DNA of 64,000 bases from NCBI RefSeq assembly GCF_001461695.1, contig NZ_AUTC01000199.1, forward strand, positions 62,001 through 126,000, written 5' to 3'. The notes under the pieces are model-generated. The model did not search any database. It worked only from the letters and a program-made list of their open reading frames with translations, and was not told the DNA's origin. Both the position numbers and the translations under genes were made by a program. Below, piece by piece: positions 17,048-26,960 of the stretch (within the stretch, counting starts at the first letter, position 1; each line of letters opens with the position of its first letter). The DNA comes from Sinorhizobium fredii USDA 205 (GTDB taxonomy: Bacteria; Pseudomonadota; Alphaproteobacteria; Rhizobiales; Rhizobiaceae).

Positions 17048-18322
17048 ATGACTGCAATCATCGACATCATCGGCCGCGAGATTCTCGACAGCCGCGGCAA
17101 CCCGACCGTCGAGGTCGATGTCCATCTCGAAGACGGCAGTTTCGGCCGCGCCGCCGTTCCCTCGGGCGCTTCGACCGGCGCGCATGAAGCAGTCGAACTG
17201 CGTGACGGCGGTACCCGCTATCTCGGCAAGGGCGTCGAGCGTGCCGTCGACGCGGTCAACGGCGAGATCTTCGAAGCGATCGGCGGTCTCGACGCCGAGA
17301 ACCAGATCCAGATCGACAAGACGATGATCGAGCTCGACGGCACGTCGAACAAGGCGCGCCTCGGCGCCAATGCCATTCTCGGCGTGTCGCTCGCCGTCGC
17401 CAAGGCCGCCGCGGAAGCTGCCGGCCTGCCTCTCTACCGCTATGTCGGCGGCCCGAACGCCCATCTCCTGCCGGTCCCGATGATGAACATCATCAATGGC
17501 GGCGCGCATGCCGACAACCCGATCGACTTCCAGGAATTCATGATCATGCCGGTCGGCGCCGAGACCCTGAAGGACGCTGTCCGCATGGGCTCGGAAGTCT
17601 TCCACACGCTGAAAAAGCAGCTTGCCGCCGAGGGCCACAACACCAATGTCGGCGACGAGGGCGGTTTCGCGCCGGGTCTCGCCTCTGCACCGGCGGCGCT
17701 CGACTTCATCATGAAGTCGATCGAGAAAGCCGGCTACAAGCCGGGCGAAGACATGTATGTCGCGCTTGATTGCGCTTCGACGGAATTCTTCAAGGACGGC
17801 AAATACGTGCTCGAAGGCGAGGGCCGTACGCTCGAGCCGGGCGCTATGGCCGAGTACCTCGCCGAGCTTGCCGCCAAGTACCCGATCATCTCGATCGAAG
17901 ACGGCATGGCCGAAGACGACTGGGACGGCTGGAAGGCGCTCACCGACCTCATCGGCAACAAGTGCCAGCTCGTCGGTGACGACCTGTTCGTCACCAACTC
18001 GGCGCGCCTGCGCGACGGCATCAAGATGGGCGTCGCCAATTCGATCCTCGTCAAGGTCAACCAGATCGGCTCGCTTTCCGAAACGCTCGATGCGGTCGAA
18101 ACGGCGCACAAGGCCCGCTACACCGCCGTCATGTCGCACCGTTCGGGCGAGACCGAAGACTCGACGATTGCCGACCTCGCGGTTGCCACCAATTGCGGTC
18201 AGATCAAGACCGGTTCGCTGGCACGTTCCGACCGGCTCGCCAAGTACAATCAGCTGATCCGCATCGAGGAGCAGCTCGGCCTGCAGGCGCAATACGCCGG
18301 CCGCTCCATCCTGCGCGGTTGA
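17048..18322 (+). CDS. eno: Enolase (phosphopyruvate hydratase)
   Basis: A 424-residue glycolytic enzyme that interconverts 2-phosphoglycerate and phosphoenolpyruvate. It has the N-terminal REILDSRGNPTVEVDV, the loop PSGASTGAHEAVELRD, the GDEGGFAP segment with the catalytic Glu, the Mg-binding IEDGMAEDDWDGW and LVGDDLFVTN, the catalytic Lys in ILVKVNQIG, and the signature MSHRSGETEDSTIADLAVA. AGGGAAGAG before the ATG is a good ribosome site. In some bacteria enolase is also part of the RNA degradosome; nothing here addresses that. A strong terminator follows. Confidence 0.97.
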   Translation: MTAIIDIIGREILDSRGNPTVEVDVHLEDGSFGRAAVPSGASTGAHEAVELRDGGTRYLGKGVERAVDAVNGEIFEAIGGLDAENQIQIDKTMIELDGTSNKARLGANAILGVSLAVAKAAAEAAGLPLYRYVGGPNAHLLPVPMMNIINGGAHADNPIDFQEFMIMPVGAETLKDAVRMGSEVFHTLKKQLAAEGHNTNVGDEGGFAPGLASAPAALDFIMKSIEKAGYKPGEDMYVALDCASTEFFKDGKYVLEGEGRTLEPGAMAEYLAELAAKYPIISIEDGMAEDDWDGWKALTDLIGNKCQLVGDDLFVTNSARLRDGIKMGVANSILVKVNQIGSLSETLDAVETAHKARYTAVMSHRSGETEDSTIADLAVATNCGQIKTGSLARSDRLAKYNQLIRIEEQLGLQAQYAGRSILRG

Positions 18323-18354
18323 TCGCTGCCACTAGCATCAGCGCCAACTTTCGA

Positions 18355-18388
18355 CCCGCCTGCCTCACGGCAGGCGGGTTTCCTTTTC
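18355..18388 (+). terminator. Rho-independent terminator after eno
   Basis: CCCGCCTGCC (18355-18364) and GGCAGGCGGG (18369-18378) form a perfect ten-pair stem with a TCAC loop, followed by TTTCCTTTTC. Confidence 0.92.
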
Positions 18389-18464
18389 CTTGCCCTTCAT
18401 GGTCAACGGTCGGTTAATCAATCGCCGCTAGTCTGCCTTGGTATTGCGTAGCAGGGCATTGACG

Positions 18465-18785
18465 ATGTGGACACGGCATCACAAGAAGCGGAGACTGGGG
18501 CGGCTGGTAGTGCCGGTGATCGCGGTCGCCTTTCTGTCTTACTTCGGCTATCATTCGATCCATGGCGGTTACGGCTTGACGGCGACGGAGGAGTTTGACC
18601 GCCAGATCGCCGAGCGGCAGGCACGGCTCGACGAGCTCACTCAGAAGCGGCAAATCCTGGAAAAGGAGGTCGAGCTGATGAGTGACGGTTCGTTGGAAAG
18701 AGACATGCTGGATGAGAAGGCTCGCCTCGCGCTCAACATGTCGCGCAGCGATGAGATCGTCATTTTTCATCGGCCGGCGAATTAA
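18465..18785 (+). CDS. Septum formation initiator family (FtsB/DivIC-like) protein
   Basis: A 106-residue bitopic membrane protein: a basic N-terminus (MWTRHHKKRR), one membrane helix (LVVPVIAVAFLSYFGYHSI), then a coiled coil of about 45 residues (EEFDRQIAERQARLDELTQK) and the conserved DMLDEKARLALNMS segment near the C-terminus. This is the FtsB layout, a divisome component that bridges FtsL and FtsQ. Its position between eno and pdhA is the usual one in alphaproteobacteria. ATG 18465 is favoured over an in-frame GTG-type start at 18438 because it begins just before the basic stretch. Confidence 0.85.
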   Translation: MWTRHHKKRRLGRLVVPVIAVAFLSYFGYHSIHGGYGLTATEEFDRQIAERQARLDELTQKRQILEKEVELMSDGSLERDMLDEKARLALNMSRSDEIVIFHRPAN

Positions 18786-18802
18786 CTGAAATTCAGTTAA
18801 TT
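18780..18802. repeat. AT-rich palindrome at the ftsB-like stop codon
   Basis: AATTAACTGAA (18780-18790) and TTCAGTTAATT (18792-18802) are perfect inverted arms around a single A, overlapping the stop codon. It could terminate the ftsB-like transcript weakly or act as an operator upstream of pdhA. The next 120 bp also hold GCCAT/ATGGC (18844-18859) and GGTAGCC/GGCTAACC (18887-18908) inverted pairs. Confidence 0.5.
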
Positions 18803-18922
18803 AAAAATAACGCTTTAAAATCAGCGTATTAAGCGGAATGATAGCCATGCAAATATGGCATTGCTGAGGCGCTCTTCTTTCCCTATGGTAGCCCACCAAA
18901 GGCTAACCATTGGGAGGAATGA

Positions 18923-19969
18923 ATGGCACCGCGAAAAACCGCGTCCGTCTCCAGCCGCAAGGCCGCTGCCAAGCCGGCCAAGAAGGACTTCGCCGGCGGC
19001 ACGATCGCCGAATTTTCCAAAGAAGCTGAACTGAAGGCCTACCGCGAAATGCTGCTGATCCGGCGTTTCGAGGAGAAGGCCGGCCAGCTTTACGGCATGG
19101 GTTTCATCGGCGGCTTCTGTCACCTTTATATCGGTCAGGAAGCTGTCGTCGTCGGCATGCAGCTGGCGCTGAAAGAGGGCGACCAGGTCATCACCGGTTA
19201 CCGCGATCACGGCCATATGCTGGCCTGCGGCATGAGCGCCCGCGGCGTGATGGCCGAACTCACCGGTCGCCGCGGCGGCCTTTCCAAGGGGAAGGGCGGC
19301 TCGATGCACATGTTCTCCAAGGAAAAGCATTTTTACGGCGGCCACGGCATCGTCGGCGCGCAGGTATCGCTCGGCACAGGCCTTGCCTTCGCCAACAGGT
19401 ATCGCGGCAACGACAATGTCAGCCTCGCCTATTTCGGTGACGGCGCCGCCAACCAGGGCCAGGTCTACGAGAGCTTCAACATGGCGGCGCTCTGGAAGCT
19501 GCCGGTGATCTACATCGTCGAGAACAACCGTTACGCGATGGGTACCTCCGTGTCGCGCGCTTCGGCACAGACCGATTTTTCGCAGCGCGGCGCTTCCTTT
19601 GGCATTCCGGGCTATCAGGTCGATGGCATGGACGTGCGCGCCGTCAAGGCTGCGGCCGACGAGGCCGTCGAACATTGCCGCTCCGGCAAGGGGCCGATCA
19701 TCCTCGAGATGCTGACCTACCGCTACCGCGGCCACTCGATGTCCGACCCGGCGAAATATCGCTCGAAGGATGAAGTGCAGAAGATGCGCTCGGAGCATGA
19801 TCCGATCGAGCAGGTGAAGGCCCGCCTTGTCGAAAAGGGCTGGGCGAGCGAGGACGAACTGAAGCAGGTCGACAAGGAGGTTCGCGACATCGTGGCGGAC
19901 AGCGCCGATTTTGCCCAGTCTGATCCGGAGCCGGATGTAGCCGAGCTCTATACCGACATCCTGCTTTGA
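18923..19969 (+). CDS. pdhA: Pyruvate dehydrogenase E1 component, alpha subunit
   Basis: A 348-residue subunit of the thiamine-diphosphate-dependent E1, which decarboxylates pyruvate and acetylates the lipoyl arm of E2. It has MLLIRRFEEKAGQLYGMG, GFCHLYIGQEAV, the thiamine-diphosphate motif GDGAANQGQVYESFNMA (about residues 172-188), and the phosphorylation-loop-like YRYRGHSMSDPAKYR near residue 265. A Lys/Ala-rich N-terminal tail of about 30 residues precedes the core. A strong GGGAGGAA site lies just before the ATG. It is the first gene of pdhABC. Confidence 0.97.
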   Translation: MAPRKTASVSSRKAAAKPAKKDFAGGTIAEFSKEAELKAYREMLLIRRFEEKAGQLYGMGFIGGFCHLYIGQEAVVVGMQLALKEGDQVITGYRDHGHMLACGMSARGVMAELTGRRGGLSKGKGGSMHMFSKEKHFYGGHGIVGAQVSLGTGLAFANRYRGNDNVSLAYFGDGAANQGQVYESFNMAALWKLPVIYIVENNRYAMGTSVSRASAQTDFSQRGASFGIPGYQVDGMDVRAVKAAADEAVEHCRSGKGPIILEMLTYRYRGHSMSDPAKYRSKDEVQKMRSEHDPIEQVKARLVEKGWASEDELKQVDKEVRDIVADSADFAQSDPEPDVAELYTDILL

Positions 19970-19986
19970 TCCGGGGAGGGACCAAT

Positions 19987-21354
<1,368 letters not shown>

Positions 21355-21368
21355 GAGAGGGACGTTCG

Positions 21369-22697
21369 ATGCCAATCAACATCACAATGCCTGCCCTCTC
21401 GCCGACCATGGAAGAAGGCAATCTCGCCAAGTGGCTGGTCAAGGAAGGCGACAAGGTCAAGTCCGGCGACGTCATCGCCGAGATCGAAACTGACAAGGCG
21501 ACGATGGAAGTCGAAGCCGTCGATGAGGGCACCGTCGCCAAGATCGTCGTTCCGGCCGGCACCGAAGGCGTCAAGGTCAATGCCTTGATCGCGGTTCTGG
21601 CCGCGGACGGCGAGGACGTCGCAACCGCGGCCAAGGGCGGCAATGGCGCTGCCGCGCCGGCGTCCGCCGCCAAGGCGGAAGCAGCTGCTCCTGCAGCGCC
21701 CGCCGCGTCACCTGCACCGGCCGCAGCCCCCGCTGCTCCGGCACAGGCTGCGGGTGAGGGCAAACGCGTCTTCTCCTCGCCCCTGGCCCGTCGTCTTGCC
21801 AAGGAAGCGGGCATCGACCTCTCCGCAATTGCCGGTTCCGGCCCTTACGGCCGCGTCGTCAAGAAGGATGTGGAATCTGCGGTCTCCGGCGGCACGGCCA
21901 AACCGGCCGCAGCACCGGCTGCCGCTCAGGCACCGGCCGCGGCACCGCTCGCCAAGGGCATGTCCGAGGATGCCGTCCTGAAGCTCTTCGAGCCGGGCTC
22001 CTACGAGCTCGTCCCGCATGACGGCATGCGCAAGACGATTGCCAAGCGCCTGCAGGAATCGAAGCAGACGATCCCGCACTTCTACGTCTCTCTCGATTGC
22101 CAGCTCGATGCGCTGCTGGCGCTGCGTGCCCAGCTCAATGCGGCTGCCCCCGAAAAGGACGGCAAGCCGGTTTACAAGCTCTCGGTCAATGACATGGTGA
22201 TCAAGGCGCTGGCGCTGGCGCTGCGTGACGTTCCGGATGCGAACGTCTCCTGGACCGACACGAACATGGTCAAGCACAAGCACGCCGATGTCGGCGTTGC
22301 TGTGTCGATCCCGGGCGGGCTGATCACGCCGATCATCCGCCAGGCGGAGTTGAAGAGCCTTTCGGCCATCTCCAACGAGATGAAGGACTACGGCAAGCGC
22401 GCCAAGGAGCGCAAGCTGAAGCCCGAGGAATACCAGGGCGGTACCACGGCGGTTTCCAATATGGGGATGATGGGCGTCAAGAACTTCGCGGCCGTCGTCA
22501 ACCCGCCGCATGCGACGATCCTCGCGGTCGGTGCCGGCGAGGAACGGGTCATCGTCAAGAACAAGGAGATGGTCGTCGCCAACATGATGACCGTCACGCT
22601 CTCGACCGACCATCGCTGCGTCGATGGTGCGCTCGGCGCCGAACTGCTCGGGGCCTTCAAGCGCTACATCGAAAACCCGATGGGCATGCTCGTCTGA
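21369..22697 (+). CDS. pdhC: Dihydrolipoamide acetyltransferase (pyruvate dehydrogenase E2)
   Basis: A 442-residue E2 core subunit that transfers acetyl groups from lipoamide to CoA. It has a lipoyl domain with EIETDKATMEVEAVDEGT (Lys about 43), nearly identical to that of PdhB, then an Ala/Pro linker, the peripheral-subunit-binding domain SSPLARRLAKEAGIDLSAI (about 135), a second Ala/Pro linker, and the catalytic acyltransferase domain ending with DHRCVDGALGAELL (His/Asp, about 413). Fourteen bases separate it from pdhB. The two near-identical lipoyl-domain DNA segments (about 20,000-20,150 and 21,380-21,540) could recombine. Confidence 0.97.
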   Translation: MPINITMPALSPTMEEGNLAKWLVKEGDKVKSGDVIAEIETDKATMEVEAVDEGTVAKIVVPAGTEGVKVNALIAVLAADGEDVATAAKGGNGAAAPASAAKAEAAAPAAPAASPAPAAAPAAPAQAAGEGKRVFSSPLARRLAKEAGIDLSAIAGSGPYGRVVKKDVESAVSGGTAKPAAAPAAAQAPAAAPLAKGMSEDAVLKLFEPGSYELVPHDGMRKTIAKRLQESKQTIPHFYVSLDCQLDALLALRAQLNAAAPEKDGKPVYKLSVNDMVIKALALALRDVPDANVSWTDTNMVKHKHADVGVAVSIPGGLITPIIRQAELKSLSAISNEMKDYGKRAKERKLKPEEYQGGTTAVSNMGMMGVKNFAAVVNPPHATILAVGAGEERVIVKNKEMVVANMMTVTLSTDHRCVDGALGAELLGAFKRYIENPMGMLV

Positions 22698-22705
22698 TGC
22701 GAACC

Positions 22706-22726
22706 GGACCGGCATCACGCCGGTCC
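22706..22726 (+). terminator. Hairpin after pdhC
   Basis: GGACCGGC (22706-22713) and GCCGGTCC (22719-22726) pair around ATCAC. There is no T-run, so it may stabilise or only attenuate the pdhABC message before the downstream genes. Confidence 0.45.
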
Positions 22727-22754
22727 GTCCTCTCCCTGACATGCGAGTGGGCAG

Positions 22755-23396
22755 ATGAAGACAGTCCTTTGCTACGGTGACAGTCTGACCTGGGGCTATG
22801 ACGCGAGCAACGCGGGTCGCCATGCCCTGGAAGATCGCTGGCCGACCTTGCTTCAGAAAGCGCTCGGCGTCGGCGTCAACGTCATCGCCGAGGGGCTGAA
22901 CGGCCGCACCACGGCCTATGACGATCACCTCGCCGATTGCGACCGCAACGGCGCGCGTGTCCTTCCGACCGTGCTGCACAGCCACGCGCCGCTCGATCTC
23001 ATCATCTTCATGCTCGGCTCGAACGACATGAAGCCGATAATCCACGGCACGGCCTTCGGCGCGGTCAAGGGCATCGAGCGTCTCGTTCGTCTGGTCCGCC
23101 GGCATGATTGGCCCGTAGAGACGGAGGAGGGGCCGGATATCCTCGTCGTCTCGCCGCCGCCGCTTTGCGAAACCGCCAACGGCGCCTTTGCCGCCATGTT
23201 TGCCGGCGGCGTCGAGCAGTCGGCAATGCTGGCGTCGCTCTATCGCGATCTCGCCGACGAAGTCGACTGCGGTTTCTTCGACGCCGGGTCGGTCGCCCGG
23301 ACGACGCCGCTCGATGGGGTACATCTCGACGCCGAGAATACCCGCGCGATCGGTCGCGGCGTGGAGCCGGTCGTCCGGATGATGCTCGGGCTTTGA
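22755..23396 (+). CDS. SGNH/GDSL hydrolase (arylesterase-type)
   Basis: A 213-residue esterase without a signal peptide. It has block I VLCYGDSLTWGYDAS (nucleophile Ser about 9), the Gly of block II (EGLNGRTT), block III FMLGSNDMK, and the Asp/His pair in DGVHLDAENT near the C-terminus. The layout matches the octameric bacterial aryl esterases (for example the Agrobacterium type), which hydrolyse small aryl or acyl esters and can perhydrolyse acids. It lies between pdhC and lpdA, as is common in rhizobia. Its stop overlaps the next start. Confidence 0.85.
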   Translation: MKTVLCYGDSLTWGYDASNAGRHALEDRWPTLLQKALGVGVNVIAEGLNGRTTAYDDHLADCDRNGARVLPTVLHSHAPLDLIIFMLGSNDMKPIIHGTAFGAVKGIERLVRLVRRHDWPVETEEGPDILVVSPPPLCETANGAFAAMFAGGVEQSAMLASLYRDLADEVDCGFFDAGSVARTTPLDGVHLDAENTRAIGRGVEPVVRMMLGL

Positions 23397-23980
23397 TGAT
23401 GGCGGCTGTCGCAACCTTGAGGCCCGCACGACGAAGCGAGGCGGCGGAACTGGCGGTCCTCGTCGATATCGCCTCGCACGGCTTTGCCTCTTGGCTGTGG
23501 TACGGCGGCGTCTTGAGCGGATCGGCGGAAACCGCTTTCGAGCACGGCCGCAACAGGCTGCGCCAGGATAGCGGCTTGGGGACGTGGCGCGACGCGGTGG
23601 TCGCCGTCCTCGAAGAGGAAGTCGTCGGCGTTTCGGTGTCCTACGGGATCGATGCGTCGGTGACGGAGATCGAGCCGAAGCACCCGGTGCTCGGACCGCT
23701 GCTTGCCCTTCAGAGAGAGATTGTCGGCCACTGGTTCATCGACAGCCTCGGCGTCTACACGGCGCATCGCGGCAAGGGGATTGGCCTGGCGCTGCTCGAA
23801 AATGAATTTGTCCGCGCCGGCGGGGCGCTGGTGAGCCTGATCACCGAGAGCCACAACGAAAAGGCACAGGCGCTCTATAAGAGGAACGGCTTCGAAGAGG
23901 TGACGCGCGCCGAGGCCGTGCCGCTCTTCGAAGACAGCAGGAAACATGATTGGGTGCTCTTCACCCGCAAGGTCGCTTGA
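23396..23980 (+). CDS. GNAT family N-acetyltransferase
   Basis: A 194-residue protein. The acetyl-CoA loop is VYTAHRGKGIGLALLENEF (about residues 118-136), followed by LITESHNEKAQALYKRNGF, a textbook motif B. The N-terminal half is longer than in simple GNATs and contains WLWYGGVLSG and EHGRNRLRQD. The ATG at 23396 overlaps the preceding TGA; a second ATG follows immediately at 23399. The substrate is unknown. It ends 18 bp before lpdA and is probably transcribed with it. Confidence 0.85.
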   Translation: MMAAVATLRPARRSEAAELAVLVDIASHGFASWLWYGGVLSGSAETAFEHGRNRLRQDSGLGTWRDAVVAVLEEEVVGVSVSYGIDASVTEIEPKHPVLGPLLALQREIVGHWFIDSLGVYTAHRGKGIGLALLENEFVRAGGALVSLITESHNEKAQALYKRNGFEEVTRAEAVPLFEDSRKHDWVLFTRKVA

Positions 23981-23998
23981 AACAAAGGTAGGAAACAC

Positions 23999-25444
23999 AT
24001 GGCTGAGAATTACGACGTCATCGTTATCGGTTCGGGCCCGGGCGGCTATGTCACCGCCATCCGCTCGGCGCAACTGGGCTTGAAGACGGCGATCGTCGAG
24101 CGCGAGCATCTGGGCGGCATCTGCCTGAACTGGGGCTGCATCCCGACCAAGGCGCTGCTGCGCTCCGCCGAGATCCTCGACCATGCCAACCATGCCAAGA
24201 ATTACGGCCTGACGCTCGAAGGCAAGATGACCGCCAATGTCAAGGATGTCGTCGCCCGCTCGCGCGGCGTTTCGGCACGGCTGAACGGCGGCGTCGCCTT
24301 CCTCATGAAAAAGAACAAGATCGACGTGATCTGGGGCGAGGCGAAGCTGACCAAGCCCGGCGAGATCGTCGTCGGTGCGCCGTCGAAGCCGGCCGTCCAG
24401 CCGCAGAATCCGGTTCCGAAGGGCGTGAAGGGCGAGGGCGCCTACACGGCCAAGCACATCATCATTGCGACCGGCGCACGGCCGCGCGCGCTGCCCGGCA
24501 TCGAACCGGACGGCAAGCTGATCTGGACCTATTTCGAGGCGATGAAGCCCGAGGAACTGCCGAAGTCGATGGTCGTCATGGGCTCCGGCGCGATCGGCAT
24601 CGAATTCGCAAGCTTCTACCTCTCGATGGGCGTCGATGTCACCGTCGTCGAGCTCCTGCCGCAGGTAATGCCGGTCGAGGATGCCGAGATTTCCGCCCTT
24701 GCCCGCAAGCTGCTCGAGAAGCGCGGCATGAAGATCTTCACGGACGCCAAGGTCACCAAGGTCGAAAAGGGCGCTAACGACGTCACGGCGCATGTCGAGA
24801 CGAAGGACGGCAAGACAACGCCGATCAAGGCAGACCGCCTGATCTCGGCCGTCGGTGTTCAGGGCAATATCGAGAACCTCGGGCTCGAGGCGCTCGGCAT
24901 CAAGACCGACCGCGGCTGCATCGTCACCGACGGTTATGGCAAGACCAACGTCGCCGGCGTCTATGCGATCGGCGATGTCGCCGGCCCGCCGATGCTGGCG
25001 CACAAGGCCGAACACGAGGGCGTGATCTGCGTCGAGAAGATCGCCGGCGTCCCGGGCGTCCATGCGCTCGACAAGGGCAAGGTCCCGGGCTGCACCTACT
25101 GCGACCCGCAGGTGGCCTCCGTCGGCCTTACCGAGGCAAAAGCCAAGGAGCTCGGCCGCGACATCCGCGTCGGCCGCTACAGCTTCGGCGCCAACGGCAA
25201 GGCGATCGCGCTCGGCGAAGACCAGGGCCTGATCAAGACGATCTTCGACAAGAAGACCGGCGAACTGCTCGGCGCTCATATGGTCGGCGCCGAGGTGACC
25301 GAACTCATCCAGGGTTTCGTCGTCGCCATGAACCTGGAGACCACCGAGGAAGAGCTGATGCACACGATCTTCCCGCATCCGACACTCTCGGAAATGATGA
25401 AGGAAAGCGTGCTCGACGCCTACGGAAAAGTGCTGAACGCCTGA
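23999..25444 (+). CDS. lpdA: Dihydrolipoyl dehydrogenase (E3)
   Basis: A 481-residue flavoprotein that reoxidises dihydrolipoamide on E2 and reduces NAD+. It has the FAD motif VIGSGPGGYVTAI, the redox disulfide GGICLNWGCIPTKALL (Cys about 41 and 46), the NAD motif MGSGAIGIEFASFYLSMG, the second FAD site GVYAIGDVAGPPMLAHKAEH, and the C-terminal catalytic HPTLSEMMKE (His/Glu). An insert around residues 120-150 (KPAVQPQNPVPKGVKGEG) is longer than in E. coli Lpd. Its place downstream of pdhABC indicates the pyruvate dehydrogenase E3. Confidence 0.96.
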   Translation: MAENYDVIVIGSGPGGYVTAIRSAQLGLKTAIVEREHLGGICLNWGCIPTKALLRSAEILDHANHAKNYGLTLEGKMTANVKDVVARSRGVSARLNGGVAFLMKKNKIDVIWGEAKLTKPGEIVVGAPSKPAVQPQNPVPKGVKGEGAYTAKHIIIATGARPRALPGIEPDGKLIWTYFEAMKPEELPKSMVVMGSGAIGIEFASFYLSMGVDVTVVELLPQVMPVEDAEISALARKLLEKRGMKIFTDAKVTKVEKGANDVTAHVETKDGKTTPIKADRLISAVGVQGNIENLGLEALGIKTDRGCIVTDGYGKTNVAGVYAIGDVAGPPMLAHKAEHEGVICVEKIAGVPGVHALDKGKVPGCTYCDPQVASVGLTEAKAKELGRDIRVGRYSFGANGKAIALGEDQGLIKTIFDKKTGELLGAHMVGAEVTELIQGFVVAMNLETTEEELMHTIFPHPTLSEMMKESVLDAYGKVLNA

Positions 25445-25519
25445 TGACGTGCGGCCGTCCGGAACTTGCGGTATACTCACGCAGTGATTGCGTAGCATCT
25501 TCAGCGCGCGGAGGTCATC

Positions 25520-25771
25520 ATGAGCATGAACGGCGTGGGTATTTTGGCAGCGATCATCATCGGTGGACTGGCCGGCTGGCTGGCGGAGAAATTCATGAAC
25601 AGCCAAATGGGCCTGTTCATGAACATCATTCTCGGCATCATCGGCGCGGTCGTCTTGAACTTCATCCTGGCGGCCTTCGGCATGGCCTATACCGGCTGGA
25701 TCGCCTATCTGGTCGTCGGCTTCATTGGCGCCTGCCTGCTGATCGCCGCAGGGCGCGCCGTCCGCGGATAG
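25520..25771 (+). CDS. GlsB/YeaQ/YmgE family small membrane protein
   Basis: An 83-residue hydrophobic protein with three membrane segments: GVGILAAIIIGGLAGWLAEK, then FMNIILGIIGAVVLNFIL, then WIAYLVVGFIGACLLIAAG. It has the glycine-rich GGLAGWLA pattern of the transglycosylase-associated/GlsB family, which is linked in other bacteria to stress responses without a defined biochemical role. GGAGG precedes the ATG. A strong terminator follows, so the gene ends this transcription unit. Confidence 0.85.
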   Translation: MSMNGVGILAAIIIGGLAGWLAEKFMNSQMGLFMNIILGIIGAVVLNFILAAFGMAYTGWIAYLVVGFIGACLLIAAGRAVRG

Positions 25772-25795
25772 GGATACACCCGCCATCCAATAGCG

Positions 25796-25830
25796 GTCAG
25801 GCTGCCATGCAAATGGTGGCCTGACTTTTC
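25796..25830 (+). terminator. Terminator between the GlsB-family gene and lipA
   Basis: GTCAGGCTGCCAT (25796-25808) pairs with ATGGTGGCCTGAC (25813-25825), with two internal G-T pairs and a GCAA loop, followed by TTTTC. Confidence 0.85.
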
Positions 25831-25903
25831 ATGTCCGGCTGTTTATATAGATCGAAAAACCAACGGCCCTCGGCCGCTTGCTCGATGCGATGAAGGAAGA
25901 CAG

Positions 25904-26875
25904 ATGGTAACGGTTTTCGACGCGGTCTCGGATCGGGCTCAACGCGTCCGCCACCCGGAAAAGGCACACAGGCCGGACACGGAAGTGCTGCGCAAGCCGG
26001 ACTGGATCCGGGTGAAGGCGCCGACCTCGAAGGGCTATCAGGAGACGCGCTCGATCGTGAAGAGCAACAAGCTCGTCACCGTCTGCGAGGAGGCCGGCTG
26101 CCCGAACATCGGCGAATGTTGGGACAAGAAGCACGCCACCTTCATGATCATGGGCGAGATCTGCACGCGTGCCTGCGCCTTCTGCAATGTCTCGACCGGC
26201 AAGCCGAACGCGCTCGATCTCGAAGAGCCCGAGAACGTCGCCAAGGCGGTCAAGCAGATGGGATTGAGCCACGTCGTCATCACCTCGGTCGACCGCGACG
26301 ACCTCGAGGACGGCGGCGCGGAGCACTTCGAGAAGGTGATCTTCGCGATCCGCGAGGCCTCGCCCATGACGACGATCGAGATCCTGACGCCGGACTTCTT
26401 GAGAAAGCCCGGCGCGCTCGAGCGGGTCGTCGCCGCCAAGCCGGACGTCTTCAACCACAATCTCGAAACCGTTCCGTCGAACTATCTGACGGTGCGCCCG
26501 GGGGCGCGCTATTTCCATTCGATCCGCCTGCTGCAGCGGGTGAAGGAACTCGATCCGACGATGTTCACCAAGTCCGGCATCATGGTCGGCCTCGGCGAGG
26601 AGCGGAACGAGGTCTTGCAGCTGATGGACGATCTTCGCACCGCCGACGTCGACTTCCTGACGATCGGCCAGTACCTGCAGCCGACCCGCAAGCACCACAA
26701 GGTCGAGAACTTCGTGACGCCCGATGAGTTCAAGTCCTACGAGACGGTCGCCTACACCAAGGGCTTCCTGATGGTCGCGTCGAGCCCGCTGACCCGTTCG
26801 TCGCATCACGCCGGCGACGATTTCGCGCGGCTGAAGGCGGCGCGGGAGAAGAAGCTGCTGGCCGCAGCGGATTAG
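25904..26875 (+). CDS. lipA: Lipoyl synthase
   Basis: A 323-residue radical-SAM enzyme that inserts two sulfurs into octanoyl groups on lipoyl domains. Both clusters are visible: the auxiliary 4Fe-4S site CEEAGCPNIGEC (about residues 62-73) and the radical-SAM CTRACAFCNV (about 88-97). The C-terminal SPLTRSSHHAGDDF supplies the conserved serine ligand (RSSxHA). GAAGGAAGAC precedes the ATG. Its location next to the pyruvate dehydrogenase genes fits its role of activating PdhB and PdhC. It is followed by its own terminator. Confidence 0.97.
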   Translation: MVTVFDAVSDRAQRVRHPEKAHRPDTEVLRKPDWIRVKAPTSKGYQETRSIVKSNKLVTVCEEAGCPNIGECWDKKHATFMIMGEICTRACAFCNVSTGKPNALDLEEPENVAKAVKQMGLSHVVITSVDRDDLEDGGAEHFEKVIFAIREASPMTTIEILTPDFLRKPGALERVVAAKPDVFNHNLETVPSNYLTVRPGARYFHSIRLLQRVKELDPTMFTKSGIMVGLGEERNEVLQLMDDLRTADVDFLTIGQYLQPTRKHHKVENFVTPDEFKSYETVAYTKGFLMVASSPLTRSSHHAGDDFARLKAAREKKLLAAAD

Positions 26876-26904
26876 TCCGCCGGCCATCGCTGAAGGAAAA
26901 GCAG

Positions 26905-26932
26905 CCGCGGCATCTGAACGTCGCGGTTTTTT
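26905..26932 (+). terminator. Rho-independent terminator after lipA
   Basis: CCGCGGC (26905-26911) and GTCGCGG (26920-26926) form a seven-pair stem (one G-T) with an eight-base loop, followed by TTTTTT. Confidence 0.8.
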
Positions 26933-26960
26933 GACGTCGTGGTTTGTCGAGGTGGGACCG

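Noticed and set aside
23240..25786. 848-codon open frame on the minus strand.
   Set aside because: It spans the reverse complements of a GNAT gene, lpdA and a small membrane protein gene, all with clear motifs; composition is that of a shadow frame.
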